From a virus, in IMG/VR virus record IMGVR_UViG_3300009149_000131, positions 1-35,596 of that record: 35,596 nucleotides of DNA. One strand, 5' to 3'. Under the pieces are notes generated by a model. The model was not told the DNA's origin. It ran no database searches and saw nothing but the letters and a program-made list of their open reading frames with translations. Below are positions 27,573 to 34,791 of this stretch, in pieces (within the stretch, counting starts at the first letter, position 1; every line of letters starts with the position of its first letter). Position numbers and translations under genes: made by a program.

Positions 27573-30155
27573 ATGGCAAAAAAAGAAACGATAATTATTG
27601 AACTGGATTTCGATACTTCAGACTTTACAAAAGACGCGGCAAAACTTAACAAAGAAATTTCCGATTTAAATAACCAACAAAAGGAATTAAAAAAATCAGG
27701 GGAAGAAGGTTCGATTCAATACCAAAAAAACACGGAAGCGTTAAGGGCAAATAAAAAAGAATTGAACGAAACGAATAAGACAATCGATCAATTAACCACG
27801 GCGAACAAATCAACCGCAGGAAGTAACGAACAACTTCGCGCGCAATTGTCAATCCTTACAAAAGAATATAACGGGCTTTCTGAAGCGGAAAGAACCAACG
27901 GGGCGCGCGGTAAAGAATTAAACGCGCAGATCAACCAAACAACGGACACGTTAAAAGAAAATGAGGAAGGAATCGGGGACAACCGAAGATCCGTTGGCGA
28001 CTATGGAAAAGCATTATCGGGAACCCCTTTCGGTTCTTTTATTGGCGGTTTAAAATCAATGGGGGCGGCTTTAATAGCGAACCCGATCGGTTTAGTTATT
28101 ACCGCAATTGTTGTCGCTTTAAAGGCTTTATACGAAGCATTCCAAACAACCGAAGACGGGGAAAATAAAACGGCAAAGGCAACCGCGATAATTTCAACAA
28201 TCTTTTCGAAATTACTTGACGCGTTGGAACCGTTGGCGTCTTTTATTGTTGACGTCCTGGGGGCTGCCTTTGAATACTTATCGAAACAAGTCGAAGACGC
28301 CGCGAAGGCAATTGAAGCGGGGTTGGAATTCTTCGGATTCGGGGACGCCGCCGCAGGGCTTCGGGAATATAGGGGCGAAATTGAAGCAACCGCAAAGGCA
28401 GTCGCGCAAATTGCAGACGATCGCGCGGAAGCGGATAAACTGGAAAGGGGTTTGATCGTTGAAAGCGCAAAGGCGCAAAGGGCGATCGCGGAAGCCAGGG
28501 GGCAGGTTAACGACAAAGAAAACGTTTCCGCTGCGGATCGAAAAGCAGCATTAGAAGAAGCCGCAACGTTAACGGACGAACTGGCAGCAAAGCAGGAAGC
28601 CGCCGCAAAATTAAGATTTGAAGCGTTAAAACTGGAAAACACTTTGACGAATTCCAACAAAGAAGCGTTAACCGCCGAAGCCGAAGCCGAAGCGGATTTA
28701 ATAAATATACAATCGCAACGGGCGAATTTACAAAAGGGTTTATTATCGGATCGAAAAAAGGTAAATGCAGAAATTGCGAAGGCAAACGCGGACGCGGTTA
28801 AAGCGGCGCAGGACGCGCAAAAAAGGGAAATTGATTCCCAAAAATTACAAATACAATTATTTATAGAATCGCAAGGGATCAGGGCGAAAACCCTTGACGA
28901 ACAATTGAAACTTTCGGAACAAATCGCAGCGAAGGAAGTTGAAATTTTAAAAAAGGAATTAGCCGCCAAAATTATTTCTCAGGAAGAATACGAACTGGCA
29001 ATTTTGCAAATCCAAAACGAACAATTATTAAAACAAGCTGAAGCGGTCGCAGAAAACGCGCAACGTGAATTAGATATAATTATTGAAGCGAATTCGCAAA
29101 AATTAGAAGCGAACCAATTTTTAACGGACGAATTATTTATTCAGGAACAAGAAAAAAACGCGCGGATCCTGGAAGCCCAATTGGAATTCGAAGCGTTAAG
29201 ATTAGAACAAGGATTGACAACCGAACAAGAATACCAGGACGCCGTCCGCGGTATTAAAGAAGAAAACGCGGAAGTTGACAAAGCCCTGGCGGAAGAAAAA
29301 GCCGCAGCGGACAACGAACAAAGAATTGTCGATTTAGAAAATCAAAGGGAAATCGATATATTAAATCGGGAAGACGAATTCGCATTAAGGCAGGCGGATT
29401 TAGAAATTCAAAAGGCGCAGGAACTCGCGAACGCCGAAACAACGGGCGCGGATAAAGCATTGATTGAAGAAAAATTCGCGAAGTTTTCAACCAAAATAGA
29501 AAAAGAACAAAGGAAGGCGCAGGTCGGCGAAGCCCTGGCAGCGTTTGACGCAATCGCAGGACTGGCAGCGGGTAACGCTGAAGCCGCAAAAGCGATCGCA
29601 ATTGCGCAGGCAATTATTAACGGATTTCAAGGGGTTACCGCGGTTTTGGCTGCGCAATCTACAATCCCCGAACCTTTCGGTTCAATATTAAAAGGGGTTA
29701 CCGCTGCGGCAATCGGGGCAACGGCTTTAATTAATGTCAATAAAATTAGATCGACACCCGTTCCAAAAAAAGCAGCGAAGGGGGGCGTCTTTGGCGGAAA
29801 CCTACATTCCCAGGGCGGAAATAAAGGATATTTTCAGGACGGAACCGTTGTCGAAGTTGAACGCGGGGAATTGTTCGCGGTTGTCAATAGAAATTCAACG
29901 GGAATGTTAAACAATTTAAGCGCCTTAAACGAAGCGGGCGGGGGCGTTTCGTTCGGAAGGGGCGGAACGAAATCGTTTCTTCAGGACGGGGGAATTGCAA
30001 TTGACAACGTTTCGAATCAAATCGATTCGGAAATTGAATCCAGTTTGCAAATCGTTGCGGCGATTGAATCATTACCGCCGCCCGTTGTAATTGTTCAGGA
30101 TATTAACGAAGTTCAGGGGGCAACCGTTGCGGTTGAACAACGGGCGATAATTTAA
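27573..30155 (+). CDS. Tape measure protein
   Basis: At 860 aa this is the longest typical tail-length protein here. The N-terminal ~150 residues are coiled coil (KLNKEISDLNNQQKELKKSG). Hydrophobic stretches occur at about 163-190 (MGAALIANPIGLVITAIVVA) and about 205-235 (LASFIVDVLGAAFEYLSKQV), typical of the segments ejected into the host membrane. A very long Ala/Glu/Lys/Gln coiled coil follows to about 665. The C-terminus is Gly-rich (KKAAKGGVFGGNLHSQGGNK), a common tape-measure ending. Starts 1 bp after the tip gene. The long opposite-strand frame at 28001-28969 is a composition artefact. Confidence 0.92.
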   Translation: MAKKETIIIELDFDTSDFTKDAAKLNKEISDLNNQQKELKKSGEEGSIQYQKNTEALRANKKELNETNKTIDQLTTANKSTAGSNEQLRAQLSILTKEYNGLSEAERTNGARGKELNAQINQTTDTLKENEEGIGDNRRSVGDYGKALSGTPFGSFIGGLKSMGAALIANPIGLVITAIVVALKALYEAFQTTEDGENKTAKATAIISTIFSKLLDALEPLASFIVDVLGAAFEYLSKQVEDAAKAIEAGLEFFGFGDAAAGLREYRGEIEATAKAVAQIADDRAEADKLERGLIVESAKAQRAIAEARGQVNDKENVSAADRKAALEEAATLTDELAAKQEAAAKLRFEALKLENTLTNSNKEALTAEAEAEADLINIQSQRANLQKGLLSDRKKVNAEIAKANADAVKAAQDAQKREIDSQKLQIQLFIESQGIRAKTLDEQLKLSEQIAAKEVEILKKELAAKIISQEEYELAILQIQNEQLLKQAEAVAENAQRELDIIIEANSQKLEANQFLTDELFIQEQEKNARILEAQLEFEALRLEQGLTTEQEYQDAVRGIKEENAEVDKALAEEKAAADNEQRIVDLENQREIDILNREDEFALRQADLEIQKAQELANAETTGADKALIEEKFAKFSTKIEKEQRKAQVGEALAAFDAIAGLAAGNAEAAKAIAIAQAIINGFQGVTAVLAAQSTIPEPFGSILKGVTAAAIGATALINVNKIRSTPVPKKAAKGGVFGGNLHSQGGNKGYFQDGTVVEVERGELFAVVNRNSTGMLNNLSALNEAGGGVSFGRGGTKSFLQDGGIAIDNVSNQIDSEIESSLQIVAAIESLPPPVVIVQDINEVQGATVAVEQRAII

Positions 30156-30159
30156 AATT

Positions 30160-30402
30160 ATGACGGTATTAAATCAACTGATAAATTTAAAGGAATTAAA
30201 TCTTTATTCCGATTTAGTAAAAAAAGGAATCGTTCCCGTTTCCGTAAATTCTTCGTTTGAAATTTATAATCATTTTAAAATCAGGTTAACGGTTAACGCG
30301 GAATTTTCGGATTGCAAATCCCGATCTTATACGGAAACTTCCGAAGAATTTAATTGTTCGGAAATGACGGTTCGAAGGGCGGTTATTTTTATGGAAAAAT
30401 AA
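30160..30402 (+). CDS. Small HTH-like protein
   Basis: The protein has 80 aa. The last 28 residues (KSRSYTETSEEFNCSEMTVR, then RAVIFMEK) look like a helix-turn-helix. The first part is helical (VLNQLINLKELNLYSDLVKK). It follows the tape measure by 4 bp, so it is late-expressed. It may regulate the structured-leader gene or minus-strand gene that follow; this is inference. Confidence 0.6.
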   Translation: MTVLNQLINLKELNLYSDLVKKGIVPVSVNSSFEIYNHFKIRLTVNAEFSDCKSRSYTETSEEFNCSEMTVRRAVIFMEK

Positions 30403-30405
30403 TTG

Positions 30406-30413
30406 TATCTTTG
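30406..30413 (+). promoter_or_regulatory. Promoter -7 box before structured leader
   Basis: TATCTTTG matches TAnnTTTG; a T-rich block lies about 15-20 bp upstream. It begins three bases after the previous stop and would start a transcript at the leader described next. Confidence 0.55.
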
Positions 30414-30429
30414 CAAGGAAATTAAAAAT

Positions 30430-30462
30430 ATGAAGCCCCGAAACTTTCGCCTTTCCTGGTAG
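30430..30462 (+). CDS. Possible 10-aa leader peptide
   Basis: ATG 30430 to TAG 30462 encodes MKPRNFRLSW. It starts just ahead of, and runs through, the 5' half of the hairpin at 30432-30486. The stop overlaps a GTG of the downstream frame (TAGTG). It could be an attenuator-type leader. Confidence 0.35.
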   Translation: MKPRNFRLSW

Positions 30463-30489
30463 TGGGCGATTTCGTTAAGGGGCTTCGCC
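30432..30489 (+). ncRNA. Structured 5' leader with alternative pairings
   Basis: GAAGCCCC (30432-30439) pairs with GGGGCTTC (30479-30486), GAAA (30440-30443) with TTTC (30470-30473), and TCGCC (30447-30451) with GGCGA (30465-30469). A second TCGCC at 30485-30489 could pair with the same GGCGA, giving a mutually exclusive fold. It lies between a promoter box and the start at 30504. I recognise no known riboswitch class. Confidence 0.55.
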
Positions 30490-30503
30490 ATTTAAAAAAT
30501 ATT

Positions 30504-30887
30504 ATGAATATAGTAACTGAAGATTCAAAACCAAAAAAGGAAGAATACATTCCGAAGATTGTCGTTTGCCCTGATTTTAAATCCCTGGCAATGGTTCAAA
30601 CCGAATTTATTTCTTTATTGGGTTATAAATGTTTAGGGCTTTGTTTAATTACGTTAAAGGAAGCGATCGATTTTAAACTACCTTTAAGGAAGGCAATTTT
30701 TGATTACGACAATAAGATTGCGCACGATGTTTATTTAGCGGGAACGGTTAAAGAAATGGTTCCTGAAGGTTATTTGGATCCGAAGGAATCAACGGATTTA
30801 CATTCGGTAATTCAATATTTCCACGATAACCCGCGAAATCAGGAAAGGAACAAACCCTGCCTTTTGCGAATCGGGAAAAAAATATAA
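30504..30887 (+). CDS. Unknown protein behind structured leader
   Basis: The protein has 127 aa from ATG 30504 (aaaaaatattATG), preferred over GTG 30462, which lies inside the hairpin. It has an alpha/beta character (PKIVVCPDFKSLAMVQTEFI, SLLGYKCLGLCLITLKEAID) and a charged C-terminus. No family is recognised. The structured leader suggests its expression is controlled at RNA level. Confidence 0.65.
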   Translation: MNIVTEDSKPKKEEYIPKIVVCPDFKSLAMVQTEFISLLGYKCLGLCLITLKEAIDFKLPLRKAIFDYDNKIAHDVYLAGTVKEMVPEGYLDPKESTDLHSVIQYFHDNPRNQERNKPCLLRIGKKI

Positions 30888-30900
30888 ATTTTGTTGTATG

Positions 30901-31149
30901 TTATCGGAAAATAAAATAAATTAATCCGATCCAGGAAAAAATATTTAGGAAGGTAAAAAAGAAAATAGAAAAATATAAACGGATTGCCTTTTTTGCAAAC
31001 CAAACATTTGTCCGTTTTTCTTCGATTGCTTTGTTATGTATTTCTTTAGTAAACTTTTTAAAATTATAACAACCAACAAAACCCGAAAAGAAAATTATAA
31101 TAAATGGGGCAAATATTTTTCGTAAAATAATTATTGTTTTATATTTCAT
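30901..31149 (-). CDS. Minus-strand membrane protein, moron-like
   Basis: The protein has 82 aa and is the only convincing minus-strand gene. There are two membrane segments: about 12-28 (IFAPFIIIFFSGFVGCYNF) and about 55-80 (YFSIFFFTFLNIFSWIGLIY), with a basic loop between (KKFTKEIHNKAIEEKRTNVW). It has its own Bacteroidetes promoter ending five bases before the ATG. The DNA is more AT-rich than the neighbours and codons favour ATT/TTT. Such independently transcribed membrane genes in late regions often encode superinfection exclusion; that role is inferred. Confidence 0.7.
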   Translation of the reverse strand: MKYKTIIILRKIFAPFIIIFFSGFVGCYNFKKFTKEIHNKAIEEKRTNVWFAKKAIRLYFSIFFFTFLNIFSWIGLIYFIFR

Positions 31150-31154
31150 AAAAA

Positions 31155-31182
31155 CAAATATAACACAAATTTGTTAAATCAA
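31155..31182 (-). promoter_or_regulatory. Minus-strand promoter for the membrane gene
   Basis: Read on the minus strand: TTG (31182-31180), 17 bp, TATATTTG (31162-31155), then ttttt and ATG at 31149. The short distance implies a leaderless or near-leaderless transcript. Confidence 0.65.
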
Positions 31183-31221
31183 TATTATATTTAATTCTTA
31201 GTTTTGTTTAAAACAAATGAT

Positions 31222-32778
31222 ATGTTAAATCCCGATTCAATCACAATAACAAAAGAACAGAACGATAACGTTACTATTTTAATTCAGGACGAAAAATCGT
31301 TTAATCTTTTATCCGAATCGTATCTTACTAAAATGATTGCTTCGGTAATTGTTAGGGGAAAGGGCGGCGAATTATTATACGAATTCTTTTTTACTGAAGT
31401 AAAACACGTTATTAGAAAGGACGGAACGGACGTTTCAATTACCGATAACGATATTTTATTTAATGAATTAAATCAATTTTTTTTTTTCATAAATAACCAG
31501 GGCGGCGGCGGCGGCTTAACGAATTTACCCGTTGGAAACTTTGTTTTTGTTAACCCTTTAGGGGACGACGGGACGGGGGTTCGCGAGGATTACGCATTTC
31601 CTTTTCTTACTTTGAACGCTGCAAAAAACGCAGCAATTGCAGGCGATACGATTTTAGTTTTCGGGGGAACTTATAACGAAGCGAATTCGCTTCAAAAGGA
31701 CGGGGTAAAATGGCACTTTATAGGGAAGCCGATATTAAATTTATTTGCTGCGTCCGTTTGGAATGACGATGCAGGGTTGACCGATATTCAGATTCAAGGG
31801 GACGCGATCGTTAATCACTTTGGAAGTATGCACGTTATTGAAATAAGCCAGGGTTCAACTGTTAACGCTAACTTTCACAAAGTAACGGCGAACGGCTTCG
31901 CGATTTTTTGGTTGGGAACGGGCAGCGGGATTATAAACGTTGCGACAAAAGTAGAAGTTACTTTGGTTAATCGTTGTATTCAATTTGAAGATCAATCGAA
32001 TTACGTTATTAATATTGACGACATTTTTTGTAATTCCTTTGTCGGGGGCGTTTCAAACGCAATAAATCATAGAGGTTCAAACACGGGGACAAACATTATT
32101 AACGCGCGAATCATTCGAAGCGAAAGGGCGTTTGGTTCAACGATAACAACCGCGCCAAACCAAACGGGGAAAACGACAATAAACATTTCGGATAAAATTT
32201 CATTCGACCAGGCAACGACAATCCCGATTCAACAAGATTCGGCGGTTGCGCACCTTTCAGGGTTGTTAATTATTAACGGAAATATTGACGGTGGGAAAGG
32301 AAAAGCAATTGATATTCAAACGCAATTCCCAACGGTCGGGGCGCTTAAAACTTTAGAACATAACGGGAACGCAATAAATGACGGAACGGAACCGCTTATT
32401 TATCACGGGGCGGACGCGGGTTTTTGGGCTGCGGGAAAATCAACGTTAAAATTAAACGGAAAATATACTTCAGCGAACGACATAACAATTGAAAACGGCG
32501 GCGTTCCTGGGAATAAATTAACGATAAAGGGAAGGATTGAAAACCAAGGGACGGGCGTTGCAACCGCGGGCGTAAATATTCAGGCGGTCGGAACGACTAT
32601 TTTCGAAGATACGGTTATTATAATGGATAATTCGGCAGGTTTGCGCGAATGTATTTCCGCACCCGTTCCGCAAAACGTTAAATTATTTCATAGCGTAGGA
32701 ACGAACAAAAACGCTTCGGCGAATATTACTAATTTAATAGCGGCGAATAATTTAACCGTTGACGCTGAATACGAATAA
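31222..32778 (+). CDS. Tail fibre with right-handed beta-helix
   Basis: The protein has 518 aa from ATG 31222 (aaacaaatgatATG). An N-terminal ~90-residue attachment domain (SITITKEQNDNVTILIQDEK) is followed by a Gly-rich hinge (NNQGGGGGLTN) at about 92-102. From about 115 the pattern is that of a parallel beta-helix: FVNPLGDDGTGVREDYAFPF, LNAAKNAAIAGDTILVFGGT, repeated Asn/Ile/Gly turns (VINIDDIFCNSFVGG) and no long helix. Such fibres bind or degrade host surface polysaccharide. No clear catalytic pair is visible. A run of 11 T occurs at 31487-31497 just before the hinge. Confidence 0.8.
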   Translation: MLNPDSITITKEQNDNVTILIQDEKSFNLLSESYLTKMIASVIVRGKGGELLYEFFFTEVKHVIRKDGTDVSITDNDILFNELNQFFFFINNQGGGGGLTNLPVGNFVFVNPLGDDGTGVREDYAFPFLTLNAAKNAAIAGDTILVFGGTYNEANSLQKDGVKWHFIGKPILNLFAASVWNDDAGLTDIQIQGDAIVNHFGSMHVIEISQGSTVNANFHKVTANGFAIFWLGTGSGIINVATKVEVTLVNRCIQFEDQSNYVINIDDIFCNSFVGGVSNAINHRGSNTGTNIINARIIRSERAFGSTITTAPNQTGKTTINISDKISFDQATTIPIQQDSAVAHLSGLLIINGNIDGGKGKAIDIQTQFPTVGALKTLEHNGNAINDGTEPLIYHGADAGFWAAGKSTLKLNGKYTSANDITIENGGVPGNKLTIKGRIENQGTGVATAGVNIQAVGTTIFEDTVIIMDNSAGLRECISAPVPQNVKLFHSVGTNKNASANITNLIAANNLTVDAEYE

Positions 32779-32799
32779 GAAAATTTAAAATAAAAAGAT

Positions 32800-32994
32800 A
32801 TGCAAAAAAATACTATAATTGTAACAAAAAATAACGTTACACCGATTCAAGGAATTTGCGTTTGCGATGTTAACACCGCAGCGGAACCGCCAACGGACGA
32901 AACTACTTCGGTTGATTACGATTCTTTATCCGCTGCGGAAAAGACGCAATTCGACGAATGCGTTACAATGATTTTAAGTAAAATCCCCGCGTAA
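32800..32994 (+). CDS. Small unknown protein after tail fibre
   Basis: The protein has 64 aa. A beta-rich start (NTIIVTKNNVTPIQGICVCD) is followed by an acidic Thr/Pro stretch and a C-terminal helix (LSAAEKTQFDECVTMILSKI). It follows the tail fibre with start context aataaaaagatATG. It may be a fibre chaperone or minor structural protein; not recognised. Confidence 0.6.
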   Translation: MQKNTIIVTKNNVTPIQGICVCDVNTAAEPPTDETTSVDYDSLSAAEKTQFDECVTMILSKIPA

Positions 32995-32997
32995 ATT

Positions 32998-33432
32998 ATG
33001 AAAAGTTTATATTCAGACATAAACACAAACGACGAAGAAATTCGGGAATCGGGAAGGTTATTGTTACCGCCTGAATTTATCGAATCTTTTCCTTTGGGTT
33101 CGGATATTGACAACCTGGGATCGTTAGGCGAACCGATTATTTTTTTAAACCCGAATCGAATAAGCGTTTGCCGCTTAGATCCTGACGCGAACAATTGGGA
33201 TATTACGGGAATCGTTGCGCCTGGGGTAGATTTCCCAAACAAATTAATTGCAATCACAAACATAAATCCCGCGAATAATAGAACGATAAGATTTCAAAAT
33301 AATGACGGGGGATCCCTTGCGGAAAATAGGTTTTTATTAGAATCAAACGCGATAACATTAAAACGAAACCAAACCTTAACTTTGCGTTATGATTCCTTAT
33401 TTAATCGTTGGCGACCGTTATCACAAAGATAA
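32998..33432 (+). CDS. Beta-rich fibre-tip-like protein
   Basis: The protein has 144 aa. The N-terminus (MKSLYSDINTNDEEIRESGR) is polar. The body is beta-rich with Asn/Gly turns (LIAITNINPANNRTIRFQNN), and it ends TLRYDSLFNRWRPLSQR, an ending I associate with phage fibre or appendage tips. It is probably part of the tail-fibre assembly. Three bases separate it from the upstream gene. Confidence 0.62.
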   Translation: MKSLYSDINTNDEEIRESGRLLLPPEFIESFPLGSDIDNLGSLGEPIIFLNPNRISVCRLDPDANNWDITGIVAPGVDFPNKLIAITNINPANNRTIRFQNNDGGSLAENRFLLESNAITLKRNQTLTLRYDSLFNRWRPLSQR

Positions 33433-33441
33433 AAAAACATT

Positions 33442-34083
33442 ATGAAATTATACGTTGAAAATAACGAAGAAATTCCCGCGATTAAAGTTCTTCAGGATTC
33501 GGATCCTGCGCCTTCAGGTTATACGGAAAAAATTTCGATTGAAGATTGGCACCAATACGGGGGCGAAGTTTTGGACGCGTTCTTTGGGTTCAATTATTTA
33601 ACCTGGCGAACTCAAATTTTTAATTTAGTTATCGGGATTGTTAATCCTGATTATTCAAATTGGATCGGATTAAATGCGAATCAAAAAACGATCGCAATAA
33701 ATTTAATTTTGGCGCCTTACGTTTTAAGGGTTCCGACAATTTCGGACGAATTAGATCTTAAAAATTGGAATGATTTAATAGTTACTTCGCAAGGTTTGCC
33801 CGTTTCAAAATATGGCGGAAGGGCGAAGATTGTCGAAGAAATGCGCGAAGCGTTCGGCGAAGAATTAAGGGTTGAAACAATAACAAAAACGGACATTGAT
33901 CTTTTTTATTCGGCAACGTCACAATTATTACAATATTATATCGCTTCGAATTCGCCCGAATTTAAACAATGGTTAACGAATGAAGTCGGAAGCCCTTTCG
34001 AAAATAACGGGTTCGCGCAGGAAATTTATTATACAATTGCCAGGAAAGATTATTTACTTTCAATTTATCAGGGTAATTGTTAA
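33442..34083 (+). CDS. Unknown late protein
   Basis: The protein has 213 aa and mixed alpha/beta. It starts LYVENNEEIPAIKVLQDSD and has a helix-rich C-terminal half (RAKIVEEMREAFGEELRVET, FYSATSQLLQYYIASNSPEF). It could be a fibre-associated or assembly protein. No family is recognised. It starts after ataaaaaaacattATG. Confidence 0.65.
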   Translation: MKLYVENNEEIPAIKVLQDSDPAPSGYTEKISIEDWHQYGGEVLDAFFGFNYLTWRTQIFNLVIGIVNPDYSNWIGLNANQKTIAINLILAPYVLRVPTISDELDLKNWNDLIVTSQGLPVSKYGGRAKIVEEMREAFGEELRVETITKTDIDLFYSATSQLLQYYIASNSPEFKQWLTNEVGSPFENNGFAQEIYYTIARKDYLLSIYQGNC

Positions 34084-34086
34084 AAA

Positions 34087-34443
34087 ATGAATTTTATATT
34101 ATTCCTTTTGGCTTTTATTTTGGTTGCGGTTTTTACCCCTTTGGGATTTATTACCGTAATTATTATTTCGCTTTTAAATTGGAATAAAGGGATCCTTCAG
34201 GATTATTTTTTTAACCTGGCTTTATCCCTGGATCAATTCGGTAACGTTTCAATGCAAAGAACTTTTAATTTGATCCTGATTAAAAAAGAATCAATTCATA
34301 AATTCGGGAATCCTGACGAAACGATTTCTTCCGTATTGGGAAAAAATCAAAAGGCGGCAACGCTTATTTATTTCGGTAAAAGATTAGTCGCATTATTAGA
34401 CGCGATCGAAAAAGATCATTCCCTAAAATCAATAAATCAATAA
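34087..34443 (+). CDS. Membrane-anchored protein
   Basis: The protein has 118 aa. The first ~32 residues are strongly hydrophobic (LFLLAFILVAVFTPLGFITV), one long or two short membrane segments. A cytoplasmic or periplasmic helical part follows (NLILIKKESIHKFGNPDETI, KRLVALLDAIEKDHSLKSIN). It could take part in lysis timing or host interaction. No family is recognised. Confidence 0.65.
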   Translation: MNFILFLLAFILVAVFTPLGFITVIIISLLNWNKGILQDYFFNLALSLDQFGNVSMQRTFNLILIKKESIHKFGNPDETISSVLGKNQKAATLIYFGKRLVALLDAIEKDHSLKSINQ

Positions 34444-34455
34444 AACTTTTATATT

Positions 34456-34731
34456 ATGCAAACAATATTAAATTTATTACCTTTTATTTTGGCAGCCCTT
34501 GCGGGTTCGGTTATTCATATCGTTGCGAAATTTGCGGAACTGGAAAAAACAAAGCGAAGTTTAAACCCGCGGGAATTTTTTAAAAAGAATTTTTATCGAA
34601 CAATTTTAGGGTTCGCGCTATCAATTGGGGGCGTTATTGTTTTGGCAGAAATGCAGGAACCAACGTTTGCCGCTTGTTTATTAATGGGTTATACTGGCGA
34701 TTCATTAATGAAAAAAGGACAAAAAAAATAA
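34456..34731 (+). CDS. Small two-helix membrane protein, holin-like
   Basis: The protein has 91 aa. Membrane segments lie at about 4-24 (ILNLLPFILAALAGSVIHIV) and about 48-64 (TILGFALSIGGVIVLAEM), with a basic loop between (KTKRSLNPREFFKKNFY) and a basic C-terminus (MKKGQKK). This is a holin-like layout, but it lies far from the endolysin, so it competes with the 76-aa protein at 5506. Confidence 0.6.
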   Translation: MQTILNLLPFILAALAGSVIHIVAKFAELEKTKRSLNPREFFKKNFYRTILGFALSIGGVIVLAEMQEPTFAACLLMGYTGDSLMKKGQKK

Positions 34732-34743
34732 TATAACAAAATT

Positions 34744-34791
34744 ATGTTATACAATCCCAATAAAAAAACTTTTACTTTTACTTTATGTTAA
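34744..34791 (+). CDS. Possible 15-aa leader peptide overlapping the protease start
   Basis: ATG 34744 (acaaaattATG, a typical start context) encodes MLYNPNKKTFTFTLC and its stop (34789-34791) lies just inside the protease coding sequence. It could couple translation into the protease/scaffold start, or be chance. Confidence 0.3.
   Translation: MLYNPNKKTFTFTLC

Noticed and set aside
28001-28969. 322-codon open frame on the minus strand
   Set aside because: It lies entirely inside the tape measure gene, and its Ser/Ala/Phe/Cys-rich product mirrors the Ala/Glu/Lys-rich coiled coil on the other strand. No start context or promoter.
30432-30490. tRNA-like sequence (8-bp acceptor-like stem followed by GCCA)
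   Set aside because: Only about 59 bases, no D-arm or proper anticodon arm, and the T-loop consensus is absent. Treated as a structured leader.
30462-30503. GTG start for the 30504 gene
   Set aside because: GTG lies in the hairpin loop/stem and the ATG at 30504 has the standard A/T-rich context. It remains possible only as a reinitiation site.
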